From contig NZ_LR134477.1 in the NCBI RefSeq assembly GCF_900637975.1, positions 62,001 through 126,000 of the forward strand: DNA of 64,000 bases, in the 5' to 3' direction. The notes below the pieces were generated by a model, which ran no database searches, was not told where the DNA came from, and worked only from the letters and a program-made list of their open reading frames with translations. A program made the position numbers and the translations under genes. Every line of letters begins with the position of its first letter. The first letter of the stretch is position 1. This document shows, in pieces, positions 10,184 through 20,418 of this stretch. The DNA comes from Actinomyces viscosus (GTDB lineage Bacteria > Actinomycetota > Actinomycetes > Actinomycetales > Actinomycetaceae).

Positions 10184-11095
10184 TCAGCTCTGCGTCAGCG
10201 CTTTCCACGTCTCGATGCTGGCGGCGATGTCGCCGCTGACGGCGATGGAGCGCTCCGCGATCTGACGGGGAATCTCCGTCTCCAGGTTGAGGGTGGCGAA
10301 GGTGACCGACGCGTTGGCGTAGGTCCGCTGCCAGAACGGGAACTTGATAAGCGAGGGCGTGTTCCACCCCACCCCGATCTCCAGGTAGAGGACCCGGCCG
10401 GTCTCATGGCGCGACAGGAACCGGCGGTAGCGCTCGGCCGCGGCATGCCAGTGTGAGTCCTCCACGAAGGTGGCGTCCACCCGCAGGTTCATGGCCGCGG
10501 GCTCCCCACACCTGGGGCACACGGGCAGCAGGGACGAAGGGATGCGCAGGTCCCGCTGCCGGGCCGCCATCTCGCGCACGGCCGACTCGTTGGACCACGT
10601 CCCGTCATGGCAGGGGACCGAGCACTGCCACAACCCGTAGTCGCCCTGGGTGGCGAACAGGCGTGACTCGTCGAAGCCGTTGCGGGCGAAGGCGTGGTCC
10701 ACATTGGTGGTGATGACGAAGTAGTCCGTGCTTCCCAATCCGTCCAGGATCTCCCTCAGGTCCTGGTAGAGCGGAAGAACGGGCTCGCTGTAGCGGTCGG
10801 CCATGATGTGCCGGGACCAGTAGGCCCACCGGTGCTCCGGCGTCGGGAACGGGTAGAAGCCCGAGGAGTACATGTCGGTGAGGCCGAACGCGTCGATGAA
10901 GTCCGGGAAGAGACGCTGGAAGCGGGGACCCGAGTAGGTCAGGCCCGCCGCGGTTGACAGCCCCGACCCGGCCCCGACCACGACGGCGTCGGCCCGCTCG
11001 GCGGCATCGGCCAGATGCCGGATCGCCTCCGAGCGTTCAGCGGTCGGGGCCCAGGAGGCTGCGGTAGATCGATTCGTCGGTCGGGTCGAAGACAT
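10184..11095 (-). CDS. Class M sirtuin (SirTM-like ADP-ribosyltransferase)
   Basis: This 303-residue Sir2-fold protein has the NAD-binding motif VVVGAGSGLSTAAGLTYSGPRF, the TTNVDHAF segment, and a zinc-binding VCPRCGEPAAMNL. At the usual catalytic His position the sequence is ATQGDYGLWQC, so the His is replaced. This is the signature of class M sirtuins, which ADP-ribosylate protein (the lipoyl-carrier GcvH-L in Staphylococcus and Streptococcus) rather than deacetylate, and are encoded beside a macrodomain, as here. The most plausible start is the ATG at 11095, overlapping the macrodomain reading frame by 59 nt and implying coupled translation. No GcvH-L or LplA gene is nearby. Confidence 0.78.
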   Translation of the reverse strand: MSSTRPTNRSTAASWAPTAERSEAIRHLADAAERADAVVVGAGSGLSTAAGLTYSGPRFQRLFPDFIDAFGLTDMYSSGFYPFPTPEHRWAYWSRHIMADRYSEPVLPLYQDLREILDGLGSTDYFVITTNVDHAFARNGFDESRLFATQGDYGLWQCSVPCHDGTWSNESAVREMAARQRDLRIPSSLLPVCPRCGEPAAMNLRVDATFVEDSHWHAAAERYRRFLSRHETGRVLYLEIGVGWNTPSLIKFPFWQRTYANASVTFATLNLETEIPRQIAERSIAVSGDIAASIETWKALTQS

Positions 11096-11486
11096 TGAAG
11101 ACCACCTTTGTGAGTGACTGGCAGTGGGGGAGGAGGTCGCGGACGGTGCGTACCGCAACGGTGGCGGCCTCGGCCTTGGGGTAGCCGAAGACGCCGGTGG
11201 AGATGCAGCACAGCGCGATGCTGGAGGCGCCCAGATCCTCAGCGGCGCGCAGGCAGGACCGGTATGAGGAGGCCAGGAGCGCCTCCTGCTCTGTCGTCGG
11301 CTCGCCCTGCACGATCGGGCCGACGGTGTGGATGACGTGGGCGGTCGGCAGGTGGTAGCCGCCGGTTGCCGTCGCGGTGCCGGTGGGCTCGGGGCGGCCT
11401 CGAGCGCCCATGATGTCGGCGCACTCCTGGCGCAGTCCGGGCCCGGCGGCCGAGATGGCTTCCAGGAGTTGCTGCGCCTCGGGCAC
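11037..11486 (-). pseudogene. Macrodomain protein, N-terminally truncated
   Basis: The sequence EPTGTATATGGYHLPTAHVIHTVGPIVQG and SIALCCISTGVFGYPKAEAATVAVRTVRD is the C-terminal two thirds of a macrodomain, which in this context would remove ADP-ribose added by the neighbouring sirtuin. The expected NAAN-containing ADP-ribose loop and zinc-binding N-terminus of sirtuin-linked macrodomains are missing. The frame stays open upstream to a stop near 11570 but reads unrelated residues, and neither of the other two minus-strand frames supplies the lost part. The first usable start is the GTG at 11486, with no clear ribosome site. A 5' deletion is the simplest explanation. Confidence 0.7.
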
Positions 11487-11529
11487 GAGAAGAGGGGCGC
11501 CGCCGGTGCGGTGCCCCTCGGGTTGCCAT

Positions 11530-11559
11530 GGCTGCGCGGGCTTCCTTGGCCGCGCAGCC
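11530..11559 (-). terminator. Hairpin terminator of the small membrane protein gene
   Basis: GGCTGCGCGG and CCGCGCAGCC pair perfectly around a 10-base loop, about 110 bp after the minus-strand stop at 11666. No strong U-run is present. Confidence 0.5.
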
Positions 11560-11665
11560 TCGTTGTTCTATGCCCTTCCGGGCTGGATCCGGGATGTGCG
11601 TTGCTCGTGGTGCGTGGTCCGGACCCGGTGGTGAGCTCAGGCGAGCTCGTCGGAGTCGTCTACGC

Positions 11666-11938
11666 TCAGCGGGCCTCAAGGAGGTTGACGCCGGTGTAGA
11701 TGCCCACGCCCATGGTGATCGCGGCCAGGACGGAGGCGGCGAACATGATGGTCGGGATGCCGGTGACGGCGCCGACGACGGCCATGACCATGACCGCGAC
11801 CATGACGGCGATCATGGCAACGGCGAAGGTGAGGCGGTTGGCCTCGGCCTGCGTGTTGGTGGAGGTCGCCTGGGTGGTGGTGGCCGCAGCGGTGGTCTCG
11901 ACGGTCTGGGTGGGGCGCTCGGTGGTGGTAGCAGTCAT
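11666..11938 (-). CDS. Small two-helix membrane protein
   Basis: This 90-residue protein has a Thr/Ala-rich, hydrophilic N-terminus (1-33) and two hydrophobic segments, about 36-62 and 64-86. On the minus strand GAGAGGA lies 8 bases before the ATG, so translation is well supported. I do not recognise the family. It is followed by a hairpin at 11530-11559, and an IolR-like palindrome lies about 135 bp upstream. Confidence 0.65.
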   Translation of the reverse strand: MTATTTERPTQTVETTAAATTTQATSTNTQAEANRLTFAVAMIAVMVAVMVMAVVGAVTGIPTIMFAASVLAAITMGVGIYTGVNLLEAR

Positions 11939-12390
11939 GTGAGTGTTCCTCTCGATGTGTGTCGAGCAGGTCCGCCTGACTACCAGTCGTGCGTCCCTGC
12001 ACGACGGTGTGCAGCCCGTGGGCCGGACGGATGTTTCTCCGTCGAGTAGAACTCTAGGAAGGCCCCACCCAATTGTCTAGACAAAGGATGGTGATCTGCG
12101 CGGCGTCGACGACTGCTGAATCACAGGTGACGACTGGAGGGGTCACGGTTCGGTTGCGAGGCCCTCTGGGTGGAAACGGCGCCATGCTGGGACTTGTGGG
12201 TGCCCGGAGGTGACCCGGAGTCGCAGGTGGATCCTGTGCCACGACGAGTTTGATCTGGGAACGTGACCCGCGTTGCAGCAGGGTGAGACGGGTCGCTGGT
12301 CTAGTCCTCCTGTGCCGACGTCGGAGCCCGAAGCGCCGCTGGGCAGCGGGGAGAAAGGCGTTCGGCCACCGCCCCGGCTATCCTGTCCAG
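11939..12390. other. Gene-free divergent region before guaA
   Basis: About 450 bp between the divergent small membrane protein gene and guaA. It holds the palindrome at 12073-12084. No coding sequence, terminator or riboswitch is recognised, and the guaA start has only a weak ribosome site. Confidence 0.5.
12073..12084. promoter_or_regulatory. Perfect palindrome of the IolR-like operator class, site 5
   Basis: TTGTCTAGACAA is fully symmetric and fits TTGTYNNRACAA. It lies outside the inositol block, upstream of the minus-strand small membrane protein and 306 bp before guaA. Confidence 0.45.
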
Positions 12391-13977
<1,587 letters not shown>

Positions 13978-14036
13978 GGCGTCTGGGGCGGGGCACCGGC
14001 GCGCATTAGCTTGGTATCTCTTCTCGCGACACGACC

Positions 14037-14684
14037 TCACTCATGGGCCGATGATGATCCGTCGGTCGAGGCGTCAGCGACGTCGTCCGCTGGGAAGGAG
14101 GGGAAAAGGCGTTCCGTGATCGCGCTGAATGTGCCCATGAGGCGCTCCTCGTCGTGATCCGGATCCTCAGTGACCCACCAGCGGACGGCCCCGAGCAGAC
14201 CTGAGGCGTAGAAGTGCGCCAGCACATCGACGTCGTCGTTGCCGCAGTCCTGGCTGCCTCCGACGTTGGCGGCGCGTGCGGCGCTCGCGGTCTGCACGAT
14301 GCGGTGGGCGAACTCCTGTGCCAGCTCAACCACGAGCACCTCGACGACCGTCTCGAAGGCCCTGTCCTGCTGATGGAGCTGCAGGAGCGGCCAGTTCGCG
14401 CTGATGAGTCCCACAAGCCGGCGCGTCATGACCTGGCAGTACTCGGCCAGGGGGACGTCGAGGGCCTCGCCCATGGTCCGCTCCTGGATAAGGGCGCGTT
14501 GCTGGCGGAACAGATAGGTCAGCAGCTCCTCCTTGTCCGCGAAATGGCGGTAGAAGGTTGCGCGTCGCACCATGGCGCGCTCGCAGATCTCGCTCACGGA
14601 GATCTGCGAGTAGGGCTTTTCCCTGAGCAGACCGAGAAGGGAGCTGCTCAGAAGCGTGAGAGTGCGTTCCTTACGCAGATCCAT
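14037..14684 (-). CDS. TetR/AcrR family transcriptional regulator
   Basis: This 215-residue repressor has the N-terminal helix-turn-helix YSQISVSEICERAMVRRATFYRHFADKEELLTYLF (about 25-60) and a C-terminal helical ligand domain. The ATG at 14684 is preferred because GAGGAAGG stands just before it; the upstream ATG at 14714 would place the start inside the operator-like palindrome at 14697-14722. It is divergent from an NAD(P)H oxidoreductase, the usual arrangement for a repressor that controls its neighbour and itself. Confidence 0.85.
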   Translation of the reverse strand: MDLRKERTLTLLSSSLLGLLREKPYSQISVSEICERAMVRRATFYRHFADKEELLTYLFRQQRALIQERTMGEALDVPLAEYCQVMTRRLVGLISANWPLLQLHQQDRAFETVVEVLVVELAQEFAHRIVQTASAARAANVGGSQDCGNDDVDVLAHFYASGLLGAVRWWVTEDPDHDEERLMGTFSAITERLFPSFPADDVADASTDGSSSAHE

Positions 14685-14696
14685 GGCCTTCCTCAC

Positions 14697-14722
14697 TGTG
14701 ACACTGCCGCTCATCTGTCACA
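14697..14722. promoter_or_regulatory. Probable TetR operator
   Basis: TGTGACA and TGTCACA form a perfect inverted repeat separated by 12 bases, immediately upstream of the TetR start and within the divergent promoter region. Confidence 0.55.
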
Positions 14723-14817
14723 TAACACGTCGTCGACACGGTGACTGTACCTGTCCCGGAGGTCTCCGCCTCCATACCGTTCAGGTGCTACCGAACTCGG
14801 CGTCCTGAGGAGCAGAT

Positions 14818-15417
14818 ATGCACAATCTCATCGTCTTCGACCACCCCTACGGCTGCCAGGCCAGTGAGAACGAGCCCCATAACCGATCCTTCAGCGCAGC
14901 TCTGTACAAGAGCGTGCGCAACAAGCTCGAGGCCCGCGGCGAGAGCGTCGATGTCATCGACCTCGCCGCCGACGGCTTCAACCCGGTCATGTCTGCCCAG
15001 GACCTGGCCAACTGGCGCAAAGGCGTGCCCATGGATGAGCGTGTGGCCGACTATCAGCGCCGTCTCGCTGCCGCGGATCGGCTCATCCTCATCTTCCCCG
15101 TGTGGTGGGAGCTCATGCCCGCCTCCACCAAGGGCTTCATCGACAAGGTCTATGCCAAGGACATCCTCTACACGGCCGGGGAAGGCAGGTTCGGGATGCG
15201 CACCCGTCTGCCGGGAACCGAGGTCGTGGCAATCACGACCATGGGTACCCCAGTGGCCGCCTACAAGTACCTGTTCGGCAAGCCACTGGTCAAGGCCCTT
15301 TCCGTGGGGTTGTGTCGGAAGACGGGGATGAAGCGCTTCCGGTGGATCCCCTTCTCCGGGGTGGACAGGCTGACCCTCGAACAGCGTCAGAAGATGCTGG
15401 CTGAGGTCAGGATCTGA
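14818..15417 (+). CDS. NAD(P)H dehydrogenase (quinone), flavodoxin fold
   Basis: This 199-residue protein of the MdaB/YwrO/KefF-type flavodoxin-like family is a likely FMN or FAD enzyme that reduces quinones by two electrons. It shows the N-terminal flavin-binding strand LIVFDHPY, the LIFPVWWELMPASTKGFIDKVY signature (about 92-113) and the TTMGTP loop. GAGGAG precedes the ATG. It is divergent from a TetR regulator, which fits induction by an electrophile or quinone. Confidence 0.85.
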   Translation: MHNLIVFDHPYGCQASENEPHNRSFSAALYKSVRNKLEARGESVDVIDLAADGFNPVMSAQDLANWRKGVPMDERVADYQRRLAAADRLILIFPVWWELMPASTKGFIDKVYAKDILYTAGEGRFGMRTRLPGTEVVAITTMGTPVAAYKYLFGKPLVKALSVGLCRKTGMKRFRWIPFSGVDRLTLEQRQKMLAEVRI

Positions 15418-15440
15418 CGGGACGATACGCGTCCCGTCAG
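15414..15440 (+). terminator. Hairpin overlapping the oxidoreductase stop codon
   Basis: CTGACGGGACG and CGTCCCGTCAG pair perfectly over 11 bp around ATACG. The TGA stop lies inside the left arm. No U-run follows. Confidence 0.6.
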
Positions 15441-15694
15441 GCGACGTCAGTGATATAGCCGCGGCCGCAGGAAGTCCTCACTGTCACTGACGTCCTGACA
15501 CAAGCGGCACCCCATGTTTCAGGACATTATAAAATCACTGCAAGGTCTATATTGGTTTGCAACTTTTGGTACTCGGTGGAGACAAAAGTATGAGCTTTTT
15601 AAAGGAGTGAATAGTCGTTAAAGTTCTGTGTCTTCAGGGGGTGGTGGCGGTGCTACGATCGCGCTGATCAGGTGCACTCAATGGAGGTGTGGGA
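15441..15694. other. AT-rich intergenic region
   Basis: From about 15505 to 15640 the DNA is strikingly AT-rich for this replicon, for example TTATAAAAT and TTTTTAAAGG. No coding sequence is evident. It probably holds the promoter of the DUF2510-SHOCT gene and may mark acquired DNA. Confidence 0.5.
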
Positions 15695-16739
15695 ATGTCT
15701 GCCCCGGCGGGTTGGTATGACGATGGTTCTGGGCGTCAACGATGGTGGGACGGCAATGCGTGGGGTGTCTACGCGCAGGATGTCTCCTCGGCCCAGCTGG
15801 AGGTTCGTCCGGTTGGTTACGGTGAAGTAGGCACTCCGGTCGCTCAGCCTGCGAAGGTGCCTGGATTGTTCAATGCGCTGGGGCAAGCCGTCAGGAATGC
15901 TGCTGCTGAGCAGAAGGAGGCGGCGATCGGGAGGCTGACTGCAGGAGCGAAGGCGCGTCGGGAGCGTGAAGAACTTGAGAGGCAGGCGAGACTCCGACAG
16001 GCTGAACATGCTCGGATGGCGGGTTACAAGTGGGGAGTTCGGTACGTCGACGGTCGAGATTTATGAGAATGGTTATGTTCGGGTGGCTGGCCCCGGTGAC
16101 GAAGGATACTTATGTCAAATTGAAGACTCAGACCCGTATGAAAATCTGATCTCTATTTCCTTCGAACGTCCCGACAGTGGAAGCTCTGGCTCGACTGGTA
16201 TGGTGGGGGCGGCTGGTTTACCGAAAATGCCTTCGGCTGCTATGGCCGGCACCGCTATAAAGGCGGTGTCTATGATCGCTAAACGCAGTCCTATGGGGAT
16301 GGCGGTAACCGCTGGTGTTGGTGTCGCTGCTGCCAGCGCTGGCGTTGCGGTCGCCGGTGCTGGTGCGGTTGCCAAGATCATGTCCGCAAAGGCTGTTCTG
16401 ACGATTACAACCGACCAGAGAATCCATGTGCTGACCAATCAGGCGAAGCATCCGACGACAGGCATGATGATGCCGAGGAGGGATCATGAAAGTGTTGGTG
16501 AGGTTCTCGAACGGGCAGGAAATTCGGTTCTGACTGCCCTCGGACGTGGGCCGTCGATCGCGAGCACCCCTGCTCTGCCATCTGGGCAGGTTGAGGTTTC
16601 TCGGGAGGTGAGTTCTCCGATGATGTCTTCTGAGGACATCGCGGGACGTTTGCGAGAATTGGCCATGTTGCGCGAGGAAAACATCCTTGACGATAGCGAG
16701 TACTTCGAAGCCAAGCGCAAGCTGCTGGGTAAGCTCTAA
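15695..16739 (+). pseudogene. DUF2510-SHOCT membrane-associated protein, frameshifted
   Basis: The first frame starts at ATG 15695 with the DUF2510 signature PAGWYDDGSGRQRWWDGNAWG, continues through a charged coiled-coil-like helix (REREELERQARLRQAEHAR) and stops at 16066. A second frame then carries TVEIYENGYVRVAG, a Gly/Ala-rich hydrophobic stretch and, at the C-terminus, a SHOCT domain (ISSEDIAGRLRELAMLREENILDDSEYFEAKRKLLGKL-type, 16625-16736). Dropping one G from the G4 run at 16032-16035 joins the frames as YKWEFGTSTVEIYENG. This is therefore one gene broken by a one-base insertion, a sequencing error, or a programmed shift. Function unknown. Confidence 0.65.
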
Positions 16740-16956
16740 GGGAGTGTCTTCCGATGCTGGGAATGGTTACGATGTGAATGATTTTTACTCGGTAGGTATG
16801 TGGCTATTTTGAAACGTTAGAATCGGCTGTTTTTCGGATGTGGGTATTCGGTGACAGTGCTGCGCTGACTACGATGGACGATGCAGTAGATGTCGCTGCA
16901 CTCGTTTGTCTCAAGTCTGTCTCATGTCGACGTCTTGTCGGATAACAGGAGCCACA

Positions 16957-17817
16957 ATGTCATGCCCTCCCCAGTCGTATCCATCCCAGCCGTACCCGCC
17001 GCAAGGTCAAGTGCCTATGCCGATGCAGCAGGCGCCAGTACCCGTGAAGAAGGAACGCAATACAGTCGGAATCGTCGCCCTCGTCATGGCGGTGGTCGGG
17101 TTCATCTTCGCCTGCATCCCCGGTGCCCTCATTGTTGGCTGGATCCTCCTGCCGGTCTCCTTCATCCTGGGGCTGGTGGGCCTCTTCCAGAAGGGCAAGG
17201 CGTCTTGGCCCGCGATCACGGCGGTGATCGTCTCGGTGGTCGGCACGATCGTCGGCGTCATCGTCTTCCTCGCATTCCTGGGGAACGCGATCGATGATGC
17301 CGTCTCCTCCACCAGCGCCGTCTCGGCGTCGGTGGCCCCCGGTGGAACGTCATCGGATGCCGGAGGAGCGGGATTGTCGGCACAGGGGATGGCCCGAGAG
17401 AATCCCTATCCGCTGGGAACCGAGATCTCCAGCAAGGACTGGAAGGTCGTCATCAACTCGGTCACGTTCAACGCCAATGACGCGGTGGCTGCGGCCAACG
17501 AGTTCAACGATCCGCCTGCCGACGGAAAAGAGTATGTCCTCATCAACTACACCGCCACCTACGTCGGCAACGAGGCCGGTGGAGAGTCTCCGGCATTCGT
17601 CTCGGTCGACTATGTGACGCCGGACGGTGTGACCATTGACGGAACCGACTCGATGGCCGTCGCCCCGGACGCCCTCGACTCCCTGACGACGCTGTACAAC
17701 GGTGCGAGCGTCACCGGAAACGTTGTCCGGGCCGTTCCTGTCGACCGCGCGCAGGACGGAGTTCTGGCGGTTCGTCCCGGACTGCTCGCTGACAAGGTCT
17801 TCGTCGCCGTGAAGTAG
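16957..17817 (+). CDS. DUF4352 (telokin-like) membrane-anchored protein
   Basis: This 286-residue protein has a Pro/Gln-rich N-terminus (1-32), two membrane segments (about 38-62 and 68-103, with the pattern of DUF4190-like proteins), and an extracytoplasmic beta-rich domain from about 155 on (NPYPLGTEISSKDWKVVINSV...EYVLINYTATYVG) typical of DUF4352. AGGAG precedes the ATG at 16957 at 5-base spacing. Related proteins are cell-envelope or secreted immunity-like proteins of unknown role. It stands alone, after the frameshifted DUF2510 gene. Confidence 0.72.
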   Translation: MSCPPQSYPSQPYPPQGQVPMPMQQAPVPVKKERNTVGIVALVMAVVGFIFACIPGALIVGWILLPVSFILGLVGLFQKGKASWPAITAVIVSVVGTIVGVIVFLAFLGNAIDDAVSSTSAVSASVAPGGTSSDAGGAGLSAQGMARENPYPLGTEISSKDWKVVINSVTFNANDAVAAANEFNDPPADGKEYVLINYTATYVGNEAGGESPAFVSVDYVTPDGVTIDGTDSMAVAPDALDSLTTLYNGASVTGNVVRAVPVDRAQDGVLAVRPGLLADKVFVAVK

Positions 17818-17975
17818 CGCCGAAAGCGATGTCGGTCTGAAGCCGTATATCGTGATGTCGGGGCCTGCCGCCGTCTGGTGGCCGGCCCCGACGCCGCTCG
17901 TGGTAGACGCCGTCCGGCTGTCCTCATCGGCTATCCCGCTGCCTGTCCAAGGAATGGACTGTGACGGCAGCGACA

Positions 17976-18007
17976 TTGACAGACTTCGGTGATGGTCCGC
18001 ATATGAT
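17976..18007 (+). promoter_or_regulatory. Sigma-70-like promoter of the sulfur-type operon
   Basis: TTGACA at 17976-17981 is followed by CATATG after 18 bases, or TATGAT after 20 bases. It is about 60 bp upstream of the leader peptide start, so the leader would be on a short 5' UTR. Confidence 0.5.
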
Positions 18008-18063
18008 TGCGCCGAACGCGCCGCCGGCACTGGGCCGCGGTCGCACACCCCGAAGGACACACC

Positions 18064-18213
18064 ATGACGAGCACCGGACGCCGCGCCACCGCGCTGCCGC
18101 TCGTCGTACGCACCGCGCGGACTGAGCGCGCCGCTGCGCCCTCCTCGTCCTTCGCCCCCTCACATGCCATGAACCAGCAGGTCATGGCGTGTTGTTGTCG
18201 CTGTATGCCGTAG
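18064..18213 (+). CDS. Cysteine-rich leader peptide (putative attenuator)
   Basis: This 49-codon open frame starts at the ATG 18064, with GAAGGA at 18052-18057, and ends ACCCRCMP-stop, with codons TGT TGT TGT CGC TGT at 18190-18204. Four cysteines in five codons next to the stop would stall ribosomes when charged tRNA-Cys is scarce. Poly-cysteine short ORFs that act as cysteine-responsive attenuators upstream of sulfur genes are described in mycobacteria (established for that group; applied here by analogy). The peptide itself has no recognisable domain. The ABC importer gene follows 173 bp downstream. Confidence 0.7.
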   Translation: MTSTGRRATALPLVVRTARTERAAAPSSSFAPSHAMNQQVMACCCRCMP

Positions 18214-18386
18214 GGCGTCCGTACTCCTGGCAGCCCCCGCATGATCGCGACCCGACGCTTGCACGTCGGGCACGCCCCGGGCCGGCTAGCAGTCCACCTG
18301 TGCGGACGTCCTCACCCCCTCCCAGGGCCGTGAGCGCAGCGACGTCCGTAGCGCGCGGCCACCGAACCGGGACCGAAGGAACTCCT
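18214..18386 (+). promoter_or_regulatory. Attenuator region between leader and importer genes
   Basis: The hairpin CCCGACG-CTTGCA-CGTCGGG lies at 18251-18270, 38 bp after the leader stop. No U-run is present, so control could be Rho-dependent or act by folding over the AAGGA at 18377-18381 that serves the first permease. I could not resolve alternative structures by eye. Confidence 0.4.
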
Positions 18387-19424
18387 GTGTCTGCCGCCTC
18401 TTCAACCCTCCCCGCCACCGCGACCTCCACTGCGGCCCCCACTACCACCCGCGACTCCGACGAGGCTCGCGCCGTCCGCTCCGCCAGGCGCCGCGCCACC
18501 GCGCGATTCGCCCTCACCCGCCTCATCCAAGGCGCCTTCGTCGTCTGGATCGCCGTCACCATCACCTTCATCGGCCTGCACCTGGCCCCCGGCGACATCG
18601 TCGACACCCTCCTGGGCCAGGACCGCGACGACGCCGAGCTGCGCGCTAAGGTCATCGCCGAATGGGGCCTGGACCGCCCGGTCATCGTCCAGTACTTCAG
18701 CTACCTCGCCGGCATCCTGCGCGGCAACTTCGGCACCAGCTACACCCAGCACAAGCCGGTCCTCGACATCTTCACCTCCCAGATCGGCGCTACCCTCCAG
18801 CTGGCCGGAGCGGCCCTGGCGATCGCCGTCGTCGTGTCCCTGAGCCTGTCCCTGTGGCTCGCGGGAAGGCGCGGCACCGCCCGCACCGTCGTGGGCAGTG
18901 CGGAGCTCGCGGTCCTGTCCGTTCCCAGTTTCTGGCTCGGCCTCATCCTGCTGACCGTCTTCTCCTTCCGGCTGCACTGGTTCCCCGTCGTCGGGAACAA
19001 CGGCCTGAGCTCCCTGGTCCTGCCGGCCCTGGCCATCGGGATCCCACAGGGCGCCTACCTCACCCAGGTGCTCCGCGAGGACCTCGACGGCGAGCTGGAG
19101 CGCCCCTACGTCCTGACCGCCCGCTCCCGAGGAGCCTCCCTGGCCCGCACCAAACGGGTCCACGCCCTGCGCCACGCCTCCCTGCCGGCCGTCACCATCG
19201 GAGGGCTCATCGTCGGTGGACTCCTGGGAGGCGCCGCCATCACCGAGGAGGTCTTCGGCCGCCCCGGCCTGGGACACATCGCCGTCAGCGCCGTCCAGAG
19301 CCAGGACATGCCCGTGGTCCTGGGCGTGGCCTTCTTCGCCAGCCTTGTCTTCGTCATCGCCTCCACCCTCGTCGACCTGGCCGCCCTCGCCCTCGACCCG
19401 CGTCTGCGCCAGGCCCGTTCCTGA
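18387..19424 (+). CDS. ABC transporter permease, Opp/Dpp type (DppB-like)
   Basis: This 345-residue inner-membrane subunit of a peptide/nickel-type importer has the N-terminal first-helix region RFALTRLIQGAFVVWIAVTITFIGLHLAPGD with the family LxPGD motif, five further membrane segments, and the EAA-type coupling loop around LTARSRGASLARTKRVHALRHA. The GTG at 18387 follows AAGGA at good spacing. It is the first gene after the cysteine leader and works with the permease and double ATPase that follow. No substrate-binding protein is encoded in the cluster. Confidence 0.85.
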   Translation: MSAASSTLPATATSTAAPTTTRDSDEARAVRSARRRATARFALTRLIQGAFVVWIAVTITFIGLHLAPGDIVDTLLGQDRDDAELRAKVIAEWGLDRPVIVQYFSYLAGILRGNFGTSYTQHKPVLDIFTSQIGATLQLAGAALAIAVVVSLSLSLWLAGRRGTARTVVGSAELAVLSVPSFWLGLILLTVFSFRLHWFPVVGNNGLSSLVLPALAIGIPQGAYLTQVLREDLDGELERPYVLTARSRGASLARTKRVHALRHASLPAVTIGGLIVGGLLGGAAITEEVFGRPGLGHIAVSAVQSQDMPVVLGVAFFASLVFVIASTLVDLAALALDPRLRQARS

Positions 19425-19494
19425 GGCGGGCCCGCCCCGCTCGGAACCTCGACGCCGCCTCAGCATCCCTGCGTCCTCGCCTCAGGAGTCCCTC

Positions 19495-20418
19495 ATGACC
19501 AGCACCACCAACGAATCGACCTCCTTCCGCCTGTCCTCCAGAGCCGCCGGCACCGGCCTGGGCGGAGTCCTCACCCGCCTCGTCCAGCTCAGACGCGCAC
19601 TGCACGTCTCACGCCGCCCCCGCGTCACCACGGTCGTCGCCGCCATCGTCTTCGGAGCGGTCGTCCTGGCAGCCATCGCCCCGGGCCTGTTCACCCGCAC
19701 CGACCCGCTGGCCATCGACGCCCTCCAGTTCAACGAGCCGCCGTCGGCCGAGCACCTGCTGGGCACCGACTACCTCGGGCGCGACCTCCTGGCCCGTGTC
19801 ATTCACGGCGCCCGCTACTCCCTGACCATCGGGCTCGTCGCCACCGCCGTCGCCGTCACCTTCGGCCTGGTCATCGGGCTGCTGGCGGGCATCTCCCCGC
19901 GCTGGCTGGATACGGCCCTGGCGCGCCTCATCGACGTCCTGGCATCCTTCCCCGCGATCCTCCTGGCCCTGGTCGTCATCGGCATCACCGGCACCGGCAT
20001 CGTCAACCTCGCCATCACCCTGGGCATCGCCACGATCCCCACCTACGCCCGGGTGGTGCGCGCCCAGACCCACCGGGTCATCCGCTCCGACTACGTCGCC
20101 CAGGCCCGCACCTTCGGCCTGACCCCCGGACGGCTCGTCCTGCGCCACGTCCTGCCCAACGCTCTGGGGGTCGTCCCCGTCGTCGCCACCATCGAGCTGG
20201 GCGGAGCGATCATCGGCGCCGCCTCCCTGTCCTTCCTCGGGCTCGGACCGCAGCCGCCCACACCCGAGTGGGGCGCCATCCTGGCCGACTCCCGCGACTT
20301 CCTCATGCTCGCCCCCTGGACCGGGATCCTCCCCGGCCTCGTCCTGACCGCCACCGTCATCAGCGCCAACATCCTGGGCCGCGCCATCAAGCGCCGCTAC
20401 GAGAGGAGGAGCGCATGA
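19495..20418 (+). CDS. ABC transporter permease, Opp/Dpp type (DppC-like)
   Basis: This 307-residue second permease shows the DppC-type segment DPLAIDALQFNEPPSAEHLLGTDYLGRDLLARVIHGARYSL before the first core helix, and the coupling loop YVAQARTFGLTPGRLVLRHVLPNAL. The ATG at 19495 follows CAGGAG; reading further upstream enters the previous gene. Its stop codon overlaps the ATPase start by ATGA, so the two are translationally coupled. Confidence 0.87.
   Translation: MTSTTNESTSFRLSSRAAGTGLGGVLTRLVQLRRALHVSRRPRVTTVVAAIVFGAVVLAAIAPGLFTRTDPLAIDALQFNEPPSAEHLLGTDYLGRDLLARVIHGARYSLTIGLVATAVAVTFGLVIGLLAGISPRWLDTALARLIDVLASFPAILLALVVIGITGTGIVNLAITLGIATIPTYARVVRAQTHRVIRSDYVAQARTFGLTPGRLVLRHVLPNALGVVPVVATIELGGAIIGAASLSFLGLGPQPPTPEWGAILADSRDFLMLAPWTGILPGLVLTATVISANILGRAIKRRYERRSA

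Noticed and set aside
10184..11158. Start of the sirtuin at 11158.
   Set aside because: The extra residues before ATG 11095 are the macrodomain sequence read in another frame; no ribosome site supports it.
15505..15520. TTTCAGGACATTAT before the DUF2510 gene as another IolR-like operator.
   Set aside because: Only one half-site matches; the left TTGT is missing.
18182..18685. Minus-strand frame covering the leader and first permease start.
   Set aside because: It is a low-complexity Arg/Ala/Ser-rich shadow; the plus-strand leader has a ribosome site and the downstream gene a clear family.
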